Assembly: GCA_023701365.1 (NCBI GenBank)
Contig: JAMPXD010000001.1
Coordinates: 1 to 64,000 of the forward strand
Direction of reading: 5' to 3'
DNA from: Geobacteraceae bacterium
GTDB lineage: Bacteria > Desulfobacterota > Desulfuromonadia > Geobacterales > Geobacteraceae
Length of the DNA: 64,000 nucleotides
The position numbers and the translations under genes are program-made. This document shows, in pieces, positions 1 through 9,821 of the stretch. The notes under the pieces are model-generated. The model did no database searches and had not been told where the DNA came from. It was given only the letters and a program-made list of their open reading frames with translations. Position 1 is the stretch's first letter. Every line of letters starts with the position of its first letter.

Positions 1-815
1 GTAAGCTCCAGCGCCATCGGGTGCTCCGGGGCAAGGGACATGAAGGTGGCGCCGTAAAGGGTATCCTGGCGGGTGGTAAAGACCTTGATTCCGGCAAGGC
101 GCCCCTCCACCGGGAAGTCGATCTCGCAGCCGCAGCTCTTGCCGATCCAGTTGCGCTGCATGGTCAGGACCCGCTCCGGCCAGCCGGGGAGCTTATAGGT
201 ATGGTCCAACAGCTCCTCGGCGTAATCCGTTATCCGGAAAAACCACTGGTCCAGCTCCTTCTGCACCACCCCGCTGTCGCAGCGCCAGCAGCAACCCTCC
301 TCCACCTGCTCGTTGGCCAGCACCGTCTCGCAGGTGGGACACCAGTTGACGAACGAGTTCTTCTTGTAGGCCATGCCGTTCTTATACATCTGGAGGAAGA
401 TGAGCTGTTCCCACTGGTAGTACTCCACGCTGCAGGTGGCCAGTTCCCGGTCCCAGTCGTAGGAGAGCCCCATCTTTTTCAGCTGGCCCCGCATGTAGTC
501 GATGTTCTCATAGGTCCATTTGGCCGGATGGCTCTTGTGCTGGATCGCGGCGTTCTCCGCCGGCATCCCGAACGCATCCCACCCCATCGGGTGGAGGACG
601 TTGCACCCCTTCATCCTCTTGAAGCGGGCAATCACGTCGCCGATGGAGTAATTGCGCACGTGCCCCATGTGAATCCGGCCGGACGGATAGGGGAACATCT
701 CCAGCAGATAGTACTTTTCCCTGCCATTATCTTCGGTGGCCCTGAAACTCTTGTTGTCTTCCCAGAATTTCTGCCACTTCTCTTCAACGGTTTTCGGACT
801 ATACTTACCTTCCAC
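1..815 (-). CDS. leuS: Leucyl-tRNA synthetase, N-terminal part (cut by window edge)
   Basis: Charges tRNA-Leu with leucine in the cytoplasm. The visible ~271 residues begin [18 protein letters not shown] and carry the class I HIGH-type motif ([12 protein letters not shown]) and a zinc-type cysteine cluster (CPTC and CCWRC) leading into the editing-domain insertion, as in bacterial LeuRS. The start is a GTG at 815, chosen because GGAGGT lies five bases upstream and the N-terminus matches the family. The C-terminal two thirds, including KMSKS, lie outside the window. It follows the chemosensory operon on the same strand, separated by a heptamer repeat array. Confidence 0.95.
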   Translation of the reverse strand, partial: MEGKYSPKTVEEKWQKFWEDNKSFRATEDNGREKYYLLEMFPYPSGRIHMGHVRNYSIGDVIARFKRMKGCNVLHPMGWDAFGMPAENAAIQHKSHPAKWTYENIDYMRGQLKKMGLSYDWDRELATCSVEYYQWEQLIFLQMYKNGMAYKKNSFVNWCPTCETVLANEQVEEGCCWRCDSGVVQKELDQWFFRITDYAEELLDHTYKLPGWPERVLTMQRNWIGKSCGCEIDFPVEGRLAGIKVFTTRQDTLYGATFMSLAPEHPMALEL

Positions 816-841
816 GCACTACCTCCGGATGCTCTCAGAAT

Positions 842-920
842 GTTGAGACCTGAGACTTGGGACCCGAGACTTGAGTCAGGCCAGGAGTCTCAGGTCGCAG
901 GTCCCCAGGTCCCAGGTCAG
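842..920. repeat. Inverted heptamer-repeat array
   Basis: The spacer between a cheY stop and leuS is filled with imperfect 7-bp units of the GAGACTT/GGGACCC type, followed by a reverse-complement run (CAGGTCC, CAGGTCG). The arms can fold into a long imperfect hairpin. It is one of about a dozen similar arrays in the window, each in the gap between two genes. Confidence 0.75.
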
Positions 921-1298
921 CTAGGCGATGTTGAGCAGAGCCCTGGCCACGTCGAGGATCCTGGTCGGCTGGATCGGCTTGGTGATATAGTCGTTGGCCC
1001 CCAGCGCAAGCGCCCGCTCCCGGTCCTCCTGGGCGCCTTCGGTGGTAATCACCACCACCGGCGTATTCTTGTAATTGGCATCGTTGCGCACGAGGCTCAC
1101 CAGCTTCAAGCCGTCCATGATCGGCATGTTTATATCGGTGAAGATCAGATCGAACTTCTCGGCGGCCAGCTTCTTCAAGCCGTCGACGCCGTCGTTCGCC
1201 TCCACAATCCTCACGCCGCGCAGCCTCTTCAGGGCAAAGGAGATGAGCTGTCTCATGGTGGGGGAATCCTCAACTATCAAAACCTTATATTCTGACAT
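921..1298 (-). CDS. CheY-like single-domain response regulator
   Basis: A 125-residue stand-alone receiver domain. The acidic pair E10/D11, phospho-acceptor D55, switch T85 and K107 are all present, so it should accept phosphate from the CheA of the same operon. No output domain is attached. It is the last gene of the chemosensory operon, with GGAGG ten bases before the ATG. It could be the response output or a phosphate sink for the system; the sequence does not decide between them. Confidence 0.93.
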   Translation of the reverse strand: MSEYKVLIVEDSPTMRQLISFALKRLRGVRIVEANDGVDGLKKLAAEKFDLIFTDINMPIMDGLKLVSLVRNDANYKNTPVVVITTEGAQEDRERALALGANDYITKPIQPTRILDVARALLNIA

Positions 1299-1326
1299 CT
1301 CAGTTTGTCCTCCGAAAGGTTAATGA

Positions 1327-2151
1327 CTATCTGGTCAACAGATCAAGAAATCCCTGAATGGTTGAAAGCTTGCGCTCGGAGTCGGAATAGAGCCTGGAGC
1401 TGAAAACCGCGGTTGCCGCATGACCGGCGAGCAGCGTAAAGAGCTCGTAATCCACATCGGCAAACTGGGTCTTTTGTACCAGCAGCTTGTAAATCACCAG
1501 CACGCCGATGACATGTTCCTTGATCTGCAGGGGGATGCAGACCATCGGCTTCAGCAGATCCGGCACATCCGCGCCTGCATCCTCGCTGAAGTGGCTCTCC
1601 CCGGTCTTTGCCACCTGGCCGATTATGCCGCTGCCGAATTTCACCGAGGGGATATCCTCCCGGGCTATACCCTCGGTGGCGACCGCCTGCAGTTCGTTGG
1701 TCTTTTCGTCGAGCAGCATGATGGCAAACTCTTCGGCGCCGATCAGGTTGATGATGATCTCGGTGATTATCTGCAGCACCTCTTTGAAATCGAGGGTGGA
1801 ATGGAGCTGGTAGCTGGCGATGTAGAGATTGGCCAGGTTATTGTTCTCCTGTTCGATCTCCACGTAGCGGGCGGCGAAATCCTGGTTTTCCTGTTCCACA
1901 TGGCGGATCCGGGCGAGGATTTCCTCCTTTTCCCGCTCCAGTTCCGCAATGCGCTGGAGCAGCAGGCGGTTCTCATCGGTATCCTCCACATCCCGGGCGA
2001 TGCTCTGCTGGGACTTCTCCAGCTCGATGATCCGGTAGCGGAGCCGCTCGTTCTCCTTCATCAGCTCCTGGGTGAACTCGGCCCCCTTCTTGAAGACCTG
2101 GAGAAACTCCTCCCCCCTGCTGGAAATCCCTTTTTCTTCGTCAGTTGACAT
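1327..2151 (-). CDS. Coiled-coil and GAF domain protein
   Basis: A 274-residue protein. Residues ~25-110 are a long charged heptad-rich coiled coil (repeated E-L-E-R-E-K-E type segments), and ~125-255 form a GAF domain of the sensory/cNMP-binding type. There is no kinase, GGDEF or transmembrane segment. Lying between cheB and cheY, it is probably a soluble sensor or scaffold for the chemosensory complex and may replace part of the role of a receptor. The ligand cannot be predicted. AGGAG lies before the ATG. Confidence 0.8.
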   Translation of the reverse strand: MSTDEEKGISSRGEEFLQVFKKGAEFTQELMKENERLRYRIIELEKSQQSIARDVEDTDENRLLLQRIAELEREKEEILARIRHVEQENQDFAARYVEIEQENNNLANLYIASYQLHSTLDFKEVLQIITEIIINLIGAEEFAIMLLDEKTNELQAVATEGIAREDIPSVKFGSGIIGQVAKTGESHFSEDAGADVPDLLKPMVCIPLQIKEHVIGVLVIYKLLVQKTQFADVDYELFTLLAGHAATAVFSSRLYSDSERKLSTIQGFLDLLTR

Positions 2152-2244
2152 ATATGCTCCTATTCTTCATCACGGTTGTGCTCGCCTATCCAAATAGTGC
2201 GGAAGAGCGCCTCCGCACGTCAGTCTTCTGCTCCGTCACCGGTG

Positions 2245-3327
2245 TCACTCGAAATCGGGAACCAGACCGCAGCGCACGATGATCTCCCGCGCCATCCGGT
2301 CAAGGGGAACCACCTTGTCCACCAGCCCGGTGGCTATCGCCTCACGGGGCATGCCGAAAACGACCGCCGATTCCTCGGATTCAGCCAGCACTTCGCCGGC
2401 TGCCCCCTTTACAGCCCTGACCCCCTTGCTCCCGTCATTCCCCATCCCGGTAAGAACGACCGCCAGCAACCGTGCCCCGTAAATGGCCGCCAGCGAAGCG
2501 AGCATGACGTCCACCGAAGGGACGTACCTGTCCTCGGGGGAGGGCTGCACCACCCTGGCCACCACATCGCCGGCTGACTGCTGGAAGATCAGGTTCCGGC
2601 CGCCGGGGGCGATCAGCGCCTTCCCCGGCAGCAACAGATCGCCATCCTTCGCCTCCTTCACCTCAAAAAGGGATGACCGGTTCAGCCGCTCGGCAAAGGC
2701 CCTGGTAAAGCCGGGCGGCATATGCTGGGAGACTGCGACGGCAAAGGGGGACTCCCCCGGCAGGGAGGACAATATCCCCTGCAGCGCCGGCGGACCGCCG
2801 GTGGAAGCGCCGATGGCCACAACCTGGATCGGCGACTTGCCGCTGGCAGCAGGGGTGGCCATGACCGGCTTCTTTTTTTTCCTGCCCGGTTCAGGGGAAA
2901 GCAGCGGTTCCCGCTTCAGGATCCGGTCCATCTTGAGGTTGAAGACGCTCCGCACCTTTTCCTGCAGGTCCCCGGTTATCTTCAGGAGCTCGTCGGAGAT
3001 ACGGCTGGTCGGCTTGGCGATGAAATCGACCGCGCCGAGCTCAAGAGCCTTGAAGACCCGCTCATCCTCGCTCTTGGCGCTGATGATGATGACCGGGGTC
3101 GGACAGGAATTCATGACGATCCGCAGCAGGGTAAAGCCGTCCATGCGGGGCATTTCCAGATCGAGGGTGACCAGGTCGGGCTTCAGATCGATAATCTTGC
3201 GGATCCCCTCCTCGCCGTCGGCGGCATATCCCACGACCTGGACATTCTCAACACCCTCCAGCATCTTGGTAATGGTGCGCCGGTTGTAGGCCGAATCATC
3301 GATCACCACCACCCGTATCTTCCTCAC
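2245..3327 (-). CDS. cheB: Chemotaxis protein-glutamate methylesterase CheB
   Basis: Removes methyl groups from receptor glutamates and deamidates glutamines. The ~360-residue product has an N-terminal receiver (D10/D11, acceptor D56) and a C-terminal esterase domain with the catalytic Ser in [10 protein letters not shown], His in SQHMPPGF and Asp in [10 protein letters not shown] start it at a GTG (3327) with GGAGG six bases upstream; the open frame runs further, but that extension is only an overlap with cheR. The GTGA overlap with the cheR stop implies translational coupling. Confidence 0.95.
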   Translation of the reverse strand: MRKIRVVVIDDSAYNRRTITKMLEGVENVQVVGYAADGEEGIRKIIDLKPDLVTLDLEMPRMDGFTLLRIVMNSCPTPVIIISAKSEDERVFKALELGAVDFIAKPTSRISDELLKITGDLQEKVRSVFNLKMDRILKREPLLSPEPGRKKKKPVMATPAASGKSPIQVVAIGASTGGPPALQGILSSLPGESPFAVAVSQHMPPGFTRAFAERLNRSSLFEVKEAKDGDLLLPGKALIAPGGRNLIFQQSAGDVVARVVQPSPEDRYVPSVDVMLASLAAIYGARLLAVVLTGMGNDGSKGVRAVKGAAGEVLAESEESAVVFGMPREAIATGLVDKVVPLDRMAREIIVRCGLVPDFE

Positions 3328-4196
3328 AGGAGACCTCCCGTGGCAAGGGGTCTTTGATACACCATGTCGTTCTTCAGGTGCTTGAGGGCAAAGGCGGTGG
3401 AAATATTCATGAGCGATTCCGAATGGCCGAGGAGGAGATAACCCCCCTCGTGGAGCATCCGGTAAAAAGTCTCGATCACCCTTTTCTTGGCGCTCTGGTC
3501 GAAATAGATGATGACATTGCGGCAGAAGATCACATCCATCCTTCCCAGCAGGGCCAGGCGGTTCTGGTCGAACAGGTTCAGGTGGCTGATGGTCACGAGC
3601 TCCCGCACCTCGTCGTTCACCCGGAAACCACCTTCCTGTTCCTGAAAAAAACGCCTGATGTAGCGCTCTTCCGTGGTCCGGAAGGAAGACTTGCCGTACA
3701 CCGCCTTGCGCGACTGCTGGAGGACCCTCTGGCTGATGTCGGTCCCGATTATCTCCACCCGCCACCCCTGAAAGCAGCCCATTTCCATGATCAGCATGGC
3801 GATGGTGTAGGGCTCCTCCCCGGTGGAGCAGCCGGCGCTCCAGATCCTGAGCGATTTTTCGCCCCGCAGCTCCTTCGCCGCCTTCAGCTCGGGGAGGATC
3901 TCCTCGGTCAGCGCCCTCAACTGGAACGCTTCCCGGAAAAAATAGGTCTCGTTGGTGGTCAGGACGTCCATCAGATCGGACAGTTCCTGGTCCTTTTTTC
4001 TGTCGTACTTCAGAAAGTGGTGGTAGTCCCTGAAGCCCTGCAACTGATGGAGCGGCAGCCTCCTGGCGAGCCGTTTTTCCAGGAGGTACCTGGTATCGCT
4101 GTCGAAGAAGAGGCCGCAATGGCTGTAAATGATGTCCCGGATCAGGCGGAACTCTTCTTCGCTCATCTGTATTTCCGGTTCGGAAAAATACATCAC
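3324..4196 (-). CDS. cheR: Chemotaxis protein methyltransferase CheR
   Basis: S-adenosylmethionine-dependent methyltransferase acting on receptor glutamates. The 290 residues show the N-terminal helical domain with [10 protein letters not shown], the SAM-binding [20 protein letters not shown] and the [19 protein letters not shown] segments typical of CheR. No C-terminal TPR is present. The start is GTG at 4196, overlapping the previous stop, or ATG at 4193. The CheR/CheB pair implies that a methylated receptor exists elsewhere in the genome, since none is in this window. Confidence 0.95.
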   Translation of the reverse strand: MMYFSEPEIQMSEEEFRLIRDIIYSHCGLFFDSDTRYLLEKRLARRLPLHQLQGFRDYHHFLKYDRKKDQELSDLMDVLTTNETYFFREAFQLRALTEEILPELKAAKELRGEKSLRIWSAGCSTGEEPYTIAMLIMEMGCFQGWRVEIIGTDISQRVLQQSRKAVYGKSSFRTTEERYIRRFFQEQEGGFRVNDEVRELVTISHLNLFDQNRLALLGRMDVIFCRNVIIYFDQSAKKRVIETFYRMLHEGGYLLLGHSESLMNISTAFALKHLKNDMVYQRPLATGGLL

Positions 4197-6208
4197 CGCA
4201 GCCTATCCATTATGTCAGCTATCGTTTCCTTGACCAGATCGTCGGACTCGGTCTCAAGCGCGGAGCGCAGGCGGGGGAGCGAGCCGGCCCCCCTCTGCTC
4301 GGCCATGGCATTGATGAAAGTGCGCCGCACGTCCCAATGGGGATGGGCCAGGAGCTGCTCCCCGTATGCGTCGATCCAGTCATCTCCGTCACGGGCAAGG
4401 ATCCCGATGGCAGCCTTGACCACCTCTTCATCACAGTTTTCCAGCCCCTTCCGGACGATCCCCGGGACCGCGTCACCGCCGATCTCCGCCACTGCCTCCA
4501 GGGCGGAAATAAGCTCAAGCCCTGCCGAGCTCTCAAGCACCCCGACAATCGCCGGCAGCGCCCTGTCGCTCCCCACCCTGCCGAGGCTCTTGAGCGCCGC
4601 GCATTTCACCCAGGTATCTTCATCGTTCAGGGCCAGAAGCAGCGGCTCAAGGACGGCGTCTCCGCCGATATCACCGAGTGCGGCGGCGGTGGCGCTCCGG
4701 ACATCGACATCCTCATCGGCGAGCGCCATGACCAGATGGGGAACGGCGGCGGACGTTTTCAGCTCCGCCAGGGAAGCGACCGCCGCCTTGCGCACCATGG
4801 CGTCCTCATCCTTGATCAGGAGGGAGAGCTTCTCTGCGTCGCCCAGGGCGGCAAACAGAATGGCGGCAAAGCGGCGCTGTTCGGCGGGCTTGGCGCCGGT
4901 GAGCTCGAGAGCTACCCGGAGCACCGCCCCCCTGTCAACTTCGGCCAGCCGGGAGAGTGCTTCGACAGCCCCCTCCCGCACAGCGGGCTCCCCGTCCTCC
5001 AACAGCCGGACGACATCGTCGATGAGAGCGGACAGCCCTGTCTTGCCGGCGGCCAGCACCGAGACCTTGCGCAGCATGGGGGTCTCGCCGCGCATCCCTT
5101 CGCGCAGAAGCGCTGCACACCCGCCGTAGCAGAGCTCGCCGCACACGTAGGCGATAAAGCAGCGCTCTTCCTCATCGGCAGTGGGAAAGGCGCTGAGCAG
5201 GGAAGCAGTGCCCGCTTCCCCCATGTTCCGGAAGGCGAGCAGGCAGTGCTTGCGCAGCCTCTCCTCGCGGCAGCCGTGCAGAAGCCGGGCAACTGCCCGC
5301 TCGTCGCCGATGAGCCCGAGGATCTTCACGATCGCCTCTTTCAGCCCCCTGTCGTGCCCCTCCATCGAGGCAAGGAGCCCATCCACGAAGGGGGAGCCGG
5401 CCAGTTCCCTGAGCCCCGCGTCCGCCAGCCGGGCGGCAAGGTCGGCGGGGAGGCGCTCCCGCACCTTGACCAGGGCGCACGCAGCCGACTCACGGGCGTT
5501 CCTGACTCTTTCCTTGAGACCCTCGATCAGCAACGGCACCGCTTCAGCACCGCCGATGGCGCCGAGACAATCGAACACCGCTTTTTTCAGGAGGTTTTCA
5601 CCGGCCAGGGGAGCAACAAGATCGAGCGGCACCGGCCTGCCAATCCTGCTCAGCGCCTCGAGAACGGTAAAGCGCAACCACACATCATTTATTGCCAGGC
5701 TCCGAACGAGGTGCGGAACCGCCTGGGGATCGGCGATCTTGCCGAGGTTCTCCGCCGCCGCTGCGCTCACGTTCGGGTCAGGATCGTCGAGCGCCTTTAT
5801 CAGCAGGGGAACGGCAGCGGCAGCACCGACTGTCCCGAGGATGTCGATGACAAATTTACGGACGTCATGATCGGCATCGTTGATGTGCCGGGAAAGGGTC
5901 GGCACAGCCAGGGCTCCCAGCCTTTCCAGTGCCTCGACCGCCGAGTTGCGCAGCCCGGCGTTATCGTGGGCGGCCAGCATGGCGACCAGGGTCTCCATGA
6001 CCTCCCCCCCTACCGCGCCCGCCAGCAGGGCCTCGACCGCCTCCTTGCGGACCCGCCAGCTCCCGTCCCCCATGGCAGTGAACAGGCTGCCCTGCACGTC
6101 CGCCAGGGGATAGGCTGCCAGCCCGACCACGGCAAGTCTGCGCGTCTCTTCGTCAGGAGACCGGAGTTGCCCGGCCAGTATCTCTCTCTTGTCCACTATC
6201 ATCTCCAT
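4193..6208 (-). CDS. HEAT-repeat protein in chemosensory operon
   Basis: About 670 residues made almost entirely of ~31-residue HEAT/PBS-lyase-like helical repeats (recurring patterns such as [20 protein letters not shown] and [14 protein letters not shown]). No catalytic domain, signal peptide or membrane segment is seen. Such solenoids usually bind protein partners. The frame is open upstream to 6289, but I prefer a start near 6208 (ATG) or 6196 (GTG after GGAG), because the longer form overlaps the upstream gene by 32 bases. It lies between the zinc-ribbon receiver protein and cheR, so a scaffold role in the signalling array is likely. Confidence 0.8.
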   Translation of the reverse strand: MEMIVDKREILAGQLRSPDEETRRLAVVGLAAYPLADVQGSLFTAMGDGSWRVRKEAVEALLAGAVGGEVMETLVAMLAAHDNAGLRNSAVEALERLGALAVPTLSRHINDADHDVRKFVIDILGTVGAAAAVPLLIKALDDPDPNVSAAAAENLGKIADPQAVPHLVRSLAINDVWLRFTVLEALSRIGRPVPLDLVAPLAGENLLKKAVFDCLGAIGGAEAVPLLIEGLKERVRNARESAACALVKVRERLPADLAARLADAGLRELAGSPFVDGLLASMEGHDRGLKEAIVKILGLIGDERAVARLLHGCREERLRKHCLLAFRNMGEAGTASLLSAFPTADEEERCFIAYVCGELCYGGCAALLREGMRGETPMLRKVSVLAAGKTGLSALIDDVVRLLEDGEPAVREGAVEALSRLAEVDRGAVLRVALELTGAKPAEQRRFAAILFAALGDAEKLSLLIKDEDAMVRKAAVASLAELKTSAAVPHLVMALADEDVDVRSATAAALGDIGGDAVLEPLLLALNDEDTWVKCAALKSLGRVGSDRALPAIVGVLESSAGLELISALEAVAEIGGDAVPGIVRKGLENCDEEVVKAAIGILARDGDDWIDAYGEQLLAHPHWDVRRTFINAMAEQRGAGSLPRLRSALETESDDLVKETIADIMDRLR

Positions 6209-6257
6209 CGGTTGCGCAACAGCGTCGGAGCGGTCACAGGAGGTGACCCTGCTTTCG

Positions 6258-7232
6258 TCACAGGCCGAATTCCCGCCTTTTCTTGGCAAGGAGCTCCTCG
6301 AAGGCGTCCTCCAGGTAGGAGGTCACCTCCCGTATCTCCTCTGCTACCCGGCGCAGGTAGAGTGCCCTCCCCTCCCGGATGTCGTCAGCCAGGAGCTCGT
6401 AGAAAGTACCGCTGCGCACCCCCTCCTCCACCTTCGCCTGATTGTAGAGGATGATATCGGAAACGATGATCCGGGCAAGCCGTTTCGCCTTCTTGTGGGC
6501 CTCTGGGAGCTCCGGCGCGGCCGGGGCCGGCGCAGCCGAGGTTTCCTGCTCTTCAGACCGCTTCAGCTCCTCGCGGACAGCCTCCTGGGCGGCGAGCTCC
6601 CGCATGGAAGGCCACTCAGGCGCGGCCTGCCCCTCCTCTTCGGCCGGCTGCTTCTCCTCCGGCGGCGCCTCGACCGGTTTCTGCCCGGAAACCAGCCGGT
6701 AGATCATGGCTGCCAGCGAATCGGGGATGTGGTGCTTTTCGATGTATTCGTCGGCCCCGTAGAGGGAATTGGGCAACCGCTTATATCTCGTCTTGTCATA
6801 GATGGAGGCGATGAGAATCAGCCGGACCGACGAGAGGGCCGGATTTTTCCTGACCGCCTCGCACACCTCGAATCCGTACATGGAGGGTAGCGCCACATCG
6901 AGCAGCACCACATCCGGCTTTTGCTGCTCGATTGCCGTCAGCGCGGCCCTGCCGTCGTTATAGGAAAACAGGTCAAAAGGCTCCGTTGCCAAAACCTTTT
7001 GCACCGCACTGCAGAATGCCGGACTCTCGTTTGCCACAACCACCCTGATTCTGTCGGCGGCCGGCGGGACGGCGGGGCTGGGCAGCGCCACGGGGGGAGG
7101 CGGTGGCGCCCCCTTCCGGACAACCCTGAAAATGGTGCGGCATTTGCTGCAGCGGAGCTTAACCCCGTCGGTTCCCACCTTTTGTTCATCAAAACTGAAT
7201 TTTGTCTTGCAGGAGGGACAGGCGATCAGCAT
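6258..7232 (-). CDS. Zinc-ribbon and receiver-domain protein
   Basis: A 324-residue protein. An N-terminal zinc ribbon (C5, C8, C28, C31; MJ0042/zinc_ribbon_5 type) is followed by a proline-rich linker, a receiver domain (~residues 60-180), a charged Ala/Glu/Pro-rich linker and a helical C-terminal segment (~245-320). In the receiver the usual acidic pair is reduced (VVANES), but the acceptor Asp in VVLLDVALPS remains, so phosphorylation is possible but may be atypical. AAAGGA lies before the ATG. The zinc ribbon suggests a protein- or nucleic-acid-binding output. Confidence 0.8.
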   Translation of the reverse strand: MLIACPSCKTKFSFDEQKVGTDGVKLRCSKCRTIFRVVRKGAPPPPPVALPSPAVPPAADRIRVVVANESPAFCSAVQKVLATEPFDLFSYNDGRAALTAIEQQKPDVVLLDVALPSMYGFEVCEAVRKNPALSSVRLILIASIYDKTRYKRLPNSLYGADEYIEKHHIPDSLAAMIYRLVSGQKPVEAPPEEKQPAEEEGQAAPEWPSMRELAAQEAVREELKRSEEQETSAAPAPAAPELPEAHKKAKRLARIIVSDIILYNQAKVEEGVRSGTFYELLADDIREGRALYLRRVAEEIREVTSYLEDAFEELLAKKRREFGL

Positions 7233-7262
7233 AACAATCCTTTCATGGCAGTGGCGATAAAC

Positions 7263-7739
7263 TTAATTCCGGGTCACATCCATGCGGTTCAACTCGTCCG
7301 ATTCGCGATCGGAGAGAATCCTGTCAAGGTTCAGGAGCATGACCATGGCATCCCCGGCAAGGCAGACCCCCACCAGATATTCCGCGCCGACGCCGCCGGC
7401 CACCCGGGGGGGTTGCTTTATATCCCTGACAGGGACGGAGATGACTTCGGTGACCTCGTCAACGACCAGTCCCAGCACCTGACTCCCGACCTTGACGATC
7501 AGGAGCCTGGTATCCCGGTTGTGGGGAGCAACGGGGAGATCAAACCTCTTGCGCAGGTCTACTACCGGGATGACAGTGCCGCGCAGGTTCAGCACCCCCT
7601 CCACGAAGCCGGGGGACTTGGGGAGGTTCGCCAGCTTTTGCAGCCTGATAATCTCTTTGATGCGCATGATGTCGGCCGCGTACAAATCTTCACCGAGCCG
7701 AAAACAGGCAATCTGAATTTCATGGATATCCGTGGTCAT
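7263..7739 (-). CDS. cheW: CheW coupling protein
   Basis: A 158-residue single CheW domain (IQIACFRLGEDLYAADIM near the N-terminus, then NLRGTVIPVVDLRKRF and VVDEVTEVI), which would link receptors to the CheA P5 domain. I chose the ATG at 7739, preceded by AAGGGG, rather than the TTG just upstream. It is the second CheW in this operon; the other carries a long N-terminal extension. Two different CheW proteins in one operon suggest two coupling surfaces or two receptor classes. Confidence 0.92.
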   Translation of the reverse strand: MTTDIHEIQIACFRLGEDLYAADIMRIKEIIRLQKLANLPKSPGFVEGVLNLRGTVIPVVDLRKRFDLPVAPHNRDTRLLIVKVGSQVLGLVVDEVTEVISVPVRDIKQPPRVAGGVGAEYLVGVCLAGDAMVMLLNLDRILSDRESDELNRMDVTRN

Positions 7740-7754
7740 CAAAGCCCCTTGTCT

Positions 7755-8126
7755 CTACCTGGAGAGAAGTTCCTGGATGGTGTCCAGGACCTTCGACGAT
7801 TTGAAAGGCTTGGTGATGTAGGCATCGCTGCCTACCTGCTGGCCGCGCGCGAAGTCCTGGCTGTTCTTCTTGGCCGTCAGCATCACCACCGGGATGTGAC
7901 GGGTGTCCGGATTCTCCTTGATCTGCCGGCAGACCTCGAAACCGTCCATCTCGGGGAGCATGATGTCGAGAATCACCAGATCGGGCCTGTTCAAGCGAAC
8001 CTCCTCCAGTGCGGCCCTGCCGTCCATGACCCCGGTGACGTTGTACCCCTTCGAGGAGAGGAGGATGCTCTCCAGCTTCAACAAGCTCTCTTCATCTTCC
8101 ACGATAAGTATCTTGTTCTTCGCCAT
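7755..8126 (-). CDS. Single-domain response regulator
   Basis: A 123-residue CheY/PilH-like receiver with E10/D11, acceptor D54 in LVILDIMLP, and the conserved VVMLTAK and TKPF segments. The start at ATG 8126 (MAKNKILIVEDEES) is supported by AAAGGGG six bases upstream; the frame is open a little further. It lies between the two cheW genes and is probably an alternative phosphate acceptor of CheA, but a role as motor regulator cannot be assumed because no motor genes are nearby. Confidence 0.9.
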   Translation of the reverse strand: MAKNKILIVEDEESLLKLESILLSSKGYNVTGVMDGRAALEEVRLNRPDLVILDIMLPEMDGFEVCRQIKENPDTRHIPVVMLTAKKNSQDFARGQQVGSDAYITKPFKSSKVLDTIQELLSR

Positions 8127-8146
8127 AGCAAACCCCTTTCGCTGGA

Positions 8147-8908
8147 TCAACCGAGGGTCAGATCGAGGATCTTCTCCTGATTGAGCAATATCAGCATCTG
8201 CCCGTCAAACCGCCCTATGCCGCCGACAAAGTCCCGGTCGATGCCGTCAAGCACTGCCGGCGGCTTTTCAATGGTCGCCGCGGCGATCCGCACGACCTGG
8301 ATCACCTCGTCCACCAGTATCCCGAAAAACTCCTCGCCCCTTTTCAGGACGACTATCCGTTCCTTCGCCGATTTTTCGGCGCCGGGGAGCCCCAACCTGA
8401 GCCGCATGTTGAAGACAGGAATGATGATGCCGCGCAGCGAAAGGACTCCGGAAACGAATGCGGGGGCACGGGGGACCTCGGTGACCGCGCGCGGCTTGAT
8501 GATCTCCTTGATCTCCATGATGTTGATGGCGTAAATCTCGGAAGAAACCCTGAAGCAGAGAAACTCCCGGAACTCTTCGTTCCCCGCCTCGGCGGCCGCA
8601 GCGGCGTCCGCAAACGCCACCTCGTCGGCAAGAGCTGTTTCCCGGCCGGCCAGCAGAACCGCCAGGGGATCGAATACCGCCGGCGCCTCCCCACCGGCCC
8701 TGACAGGTCCGGCTACAGGCTCCTCCAGCGGAGGGGCGAAGCCGGACCACGGGTCGGCCGGAGGCGCAACCGGTGCAACCGGCGCGACCAGTTGCACAGG
8801 CGCCAGATCCTCTTCGACCGGCTCGGCTTCCCGAGAAAGGACGACGGGACGGCCGAGGTCCGCTTTCTTATCCTGCTGCGCCTTTTTTCGGAGTTCCGCC
8901 AGATTCAT
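8147..8908 (-). CDS. cheW: CheW-domain protein with long N-terminal extension
   Basis: A 253-residue protein. Residues ~115-250 form a CheW domain (EFLCFRVSSEIYAINIMEIK, LSLRGIIIPVFNMR, LVDEVIQVV). The first ~110 residues are low-complexity Ala/Pro/Val/Glu-rich sequence, probably an unfolded linker. The final codons overlap the possible upstream extension of the next gene. Extended CheW proteins of this type could reach between array components. GAGGACGAAGG precedes the ATG. Confidence 0.88.
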   Translation of the reverse strand: MNLAELRKKAQQDKKADLGRPVVLSREAEPVEEDLAPVQLVAPVAPVAPPADPWSGFAPPLEEPVAGPVRAGGEAPAVFDPLAVLLAGRETALADEVAFADAAAAAEAGNEEFREFLCFRVSSEIYAINIMEIKEIIKPRAVTEVPRAPAFVSGVLSLRGIIIPVFNMRLRLGLPGAEKSAKERIVVLKRGEEFFGILVDEVIQVVRIAAATIEKPPAVLDGIDRDFVGGIGRFDGQMLILLNQEKILDLTLG

Positions 8909-8926
8909 GGGTAACCTTCGTCCTCG

Positions 8927-9727
8927 TTAGATGGAGAGCTCATCCTTCAACCCTTCGATGATGGCCCCGTCAATCCATGCCGCCTCCCTGCCGAACCCTT
9001 CCAGCAGGGCGTTGGTGGCTATGATATTGATCCTGCGGGGGACCCCGCCGGAAAGCTCGAAGATCCCCTGAACCGCGTCGGGAGAAAAAAGACCGGCGCT
9101 CCCCCCTGCCACCTCCATCCTGAAGTCGAGATACTCCAGGGTTTCCTCCGGGTCGAGCGGGCTCAGGTGATAGTTGATGGCTATCCGCTGCCGGAACGGC
9201 TCATAGACGGGAGCTGCGAGAATCTTGCGCAGCTCCGGCTGCCCCATGATGATCATGCTCAGAAGATTGCGGTCATCGAGCTGAAAATTGGTGAGCAGCC
9301 TGATCTCTTCGAAAATCTCCCGGCCAGGCACCAGCTGCGCCTCGTCAATGACGAACACCGGGCAGCAATCCTCCTGGTGAAAACGGTAGAGCGCCTCGGT
9401 AATCTCCCGCAGCAGCTCATCCTTGCCGCTGGCAGGTGTTGTCACCTGGAGCCCCCTGGCAACCCCGCGCAGAAACTCCATGACGTTCAGCCGCGGGTTG
9501 AAGATGAAGCTGAAATGATAGCCGTCCCCCATGGAATCCATGAGCGCCCGGGAAATGGTGGTCTTGCCGCAGCCGATCTCGCCGGTCAGCAGGGCGATCT
9601 CGCGCTCCTCGATCACGTACTGCAGGCGCGCCAGTGCCTCCTGGTGCCCCCTGCTCAGATAGAGGAAACGGGGGTCAGGGGTCTTGCTGAACGGTTTTTC
9701 CCGCAGGCCGTAGAATTCTTTGTACAT
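8927..9727 (-). CDS. ExeA/GspA-type AAA ATPase
   Basis: A 266-residue P-loop ATPase of the ExeA/TniB/MSHA-MshM family. The N-terminus YKEFYGLREKPFSKTPDPRF is diagnostic, followed by Walker A GEIGCGKTT (~residues 50-58), Walker B CPVFVIDEAQ and a C-terminal AAA lid. The peptidoglycan-binding and membrane segments of full-length ExeA are absent, so this is a soluble ATPase. Its place between cheA and cheW is unusual for chemosensory operons and may mean ATP-driven assembly or disassembly of the array or of an envelope machine. Confidence 0.85.
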   Translation of the reverse strand: MYKEFYGLREKPFSKTPDPRFLYLSRGHQEALARLQYVIEEREIALLTGEIGCGKTTISRALMDSMGDGYHFSFIFNPRLNVMEFLRGVARGLQVTTPASGKDELLREITEALYRFHQEDCCPVFVIDEAQLVPGREIFEEIRLLTNFQLDDRNLLSMIIMGQPELRKILAAPVYEPFRQRIAINYHLSPLDPEETLEYLDFRMEVAGGSAGLFSPDAVQGIFELSGGVPRRINIIATNALLEGFGREAAWIDGAIIEGLKDELSI

Positions 9728-9750
9728 GTGTTAATCTCGTTCGGCGTGCA

Positions 9751-9790
9751 AGGTTCAGGTTCAGGTTTAGTGCGATATTACCTTAACCTG
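9751..9790. repeat. Short GGTTCA-type repeat with inverted copy
   Basis: The spacer between cheA and the ExeA-like gene holds AGGTTCAGGTTCAGGTTT and, about 15 bases on, the inverted CCTTAACCTG. It resembles the intercistronic heptamer arrays but is shorter and nearer to a 6-bp period. Confidence 0.45.
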
Positions 9791-9821
9791 TGGGCGAAGC
9801 GGACGAAAACCTCAAGCTGGT

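Noticed and set aside
3354-6454. Long plus-strand open frames (591 and 705 codons) opposite cheR and the HEAT gene
   Set aside because: They are antisense shadows of GC-rich minus-strand genes, without a ribosome-binding site or recognisable domains; the minus-strand products are clear family members.
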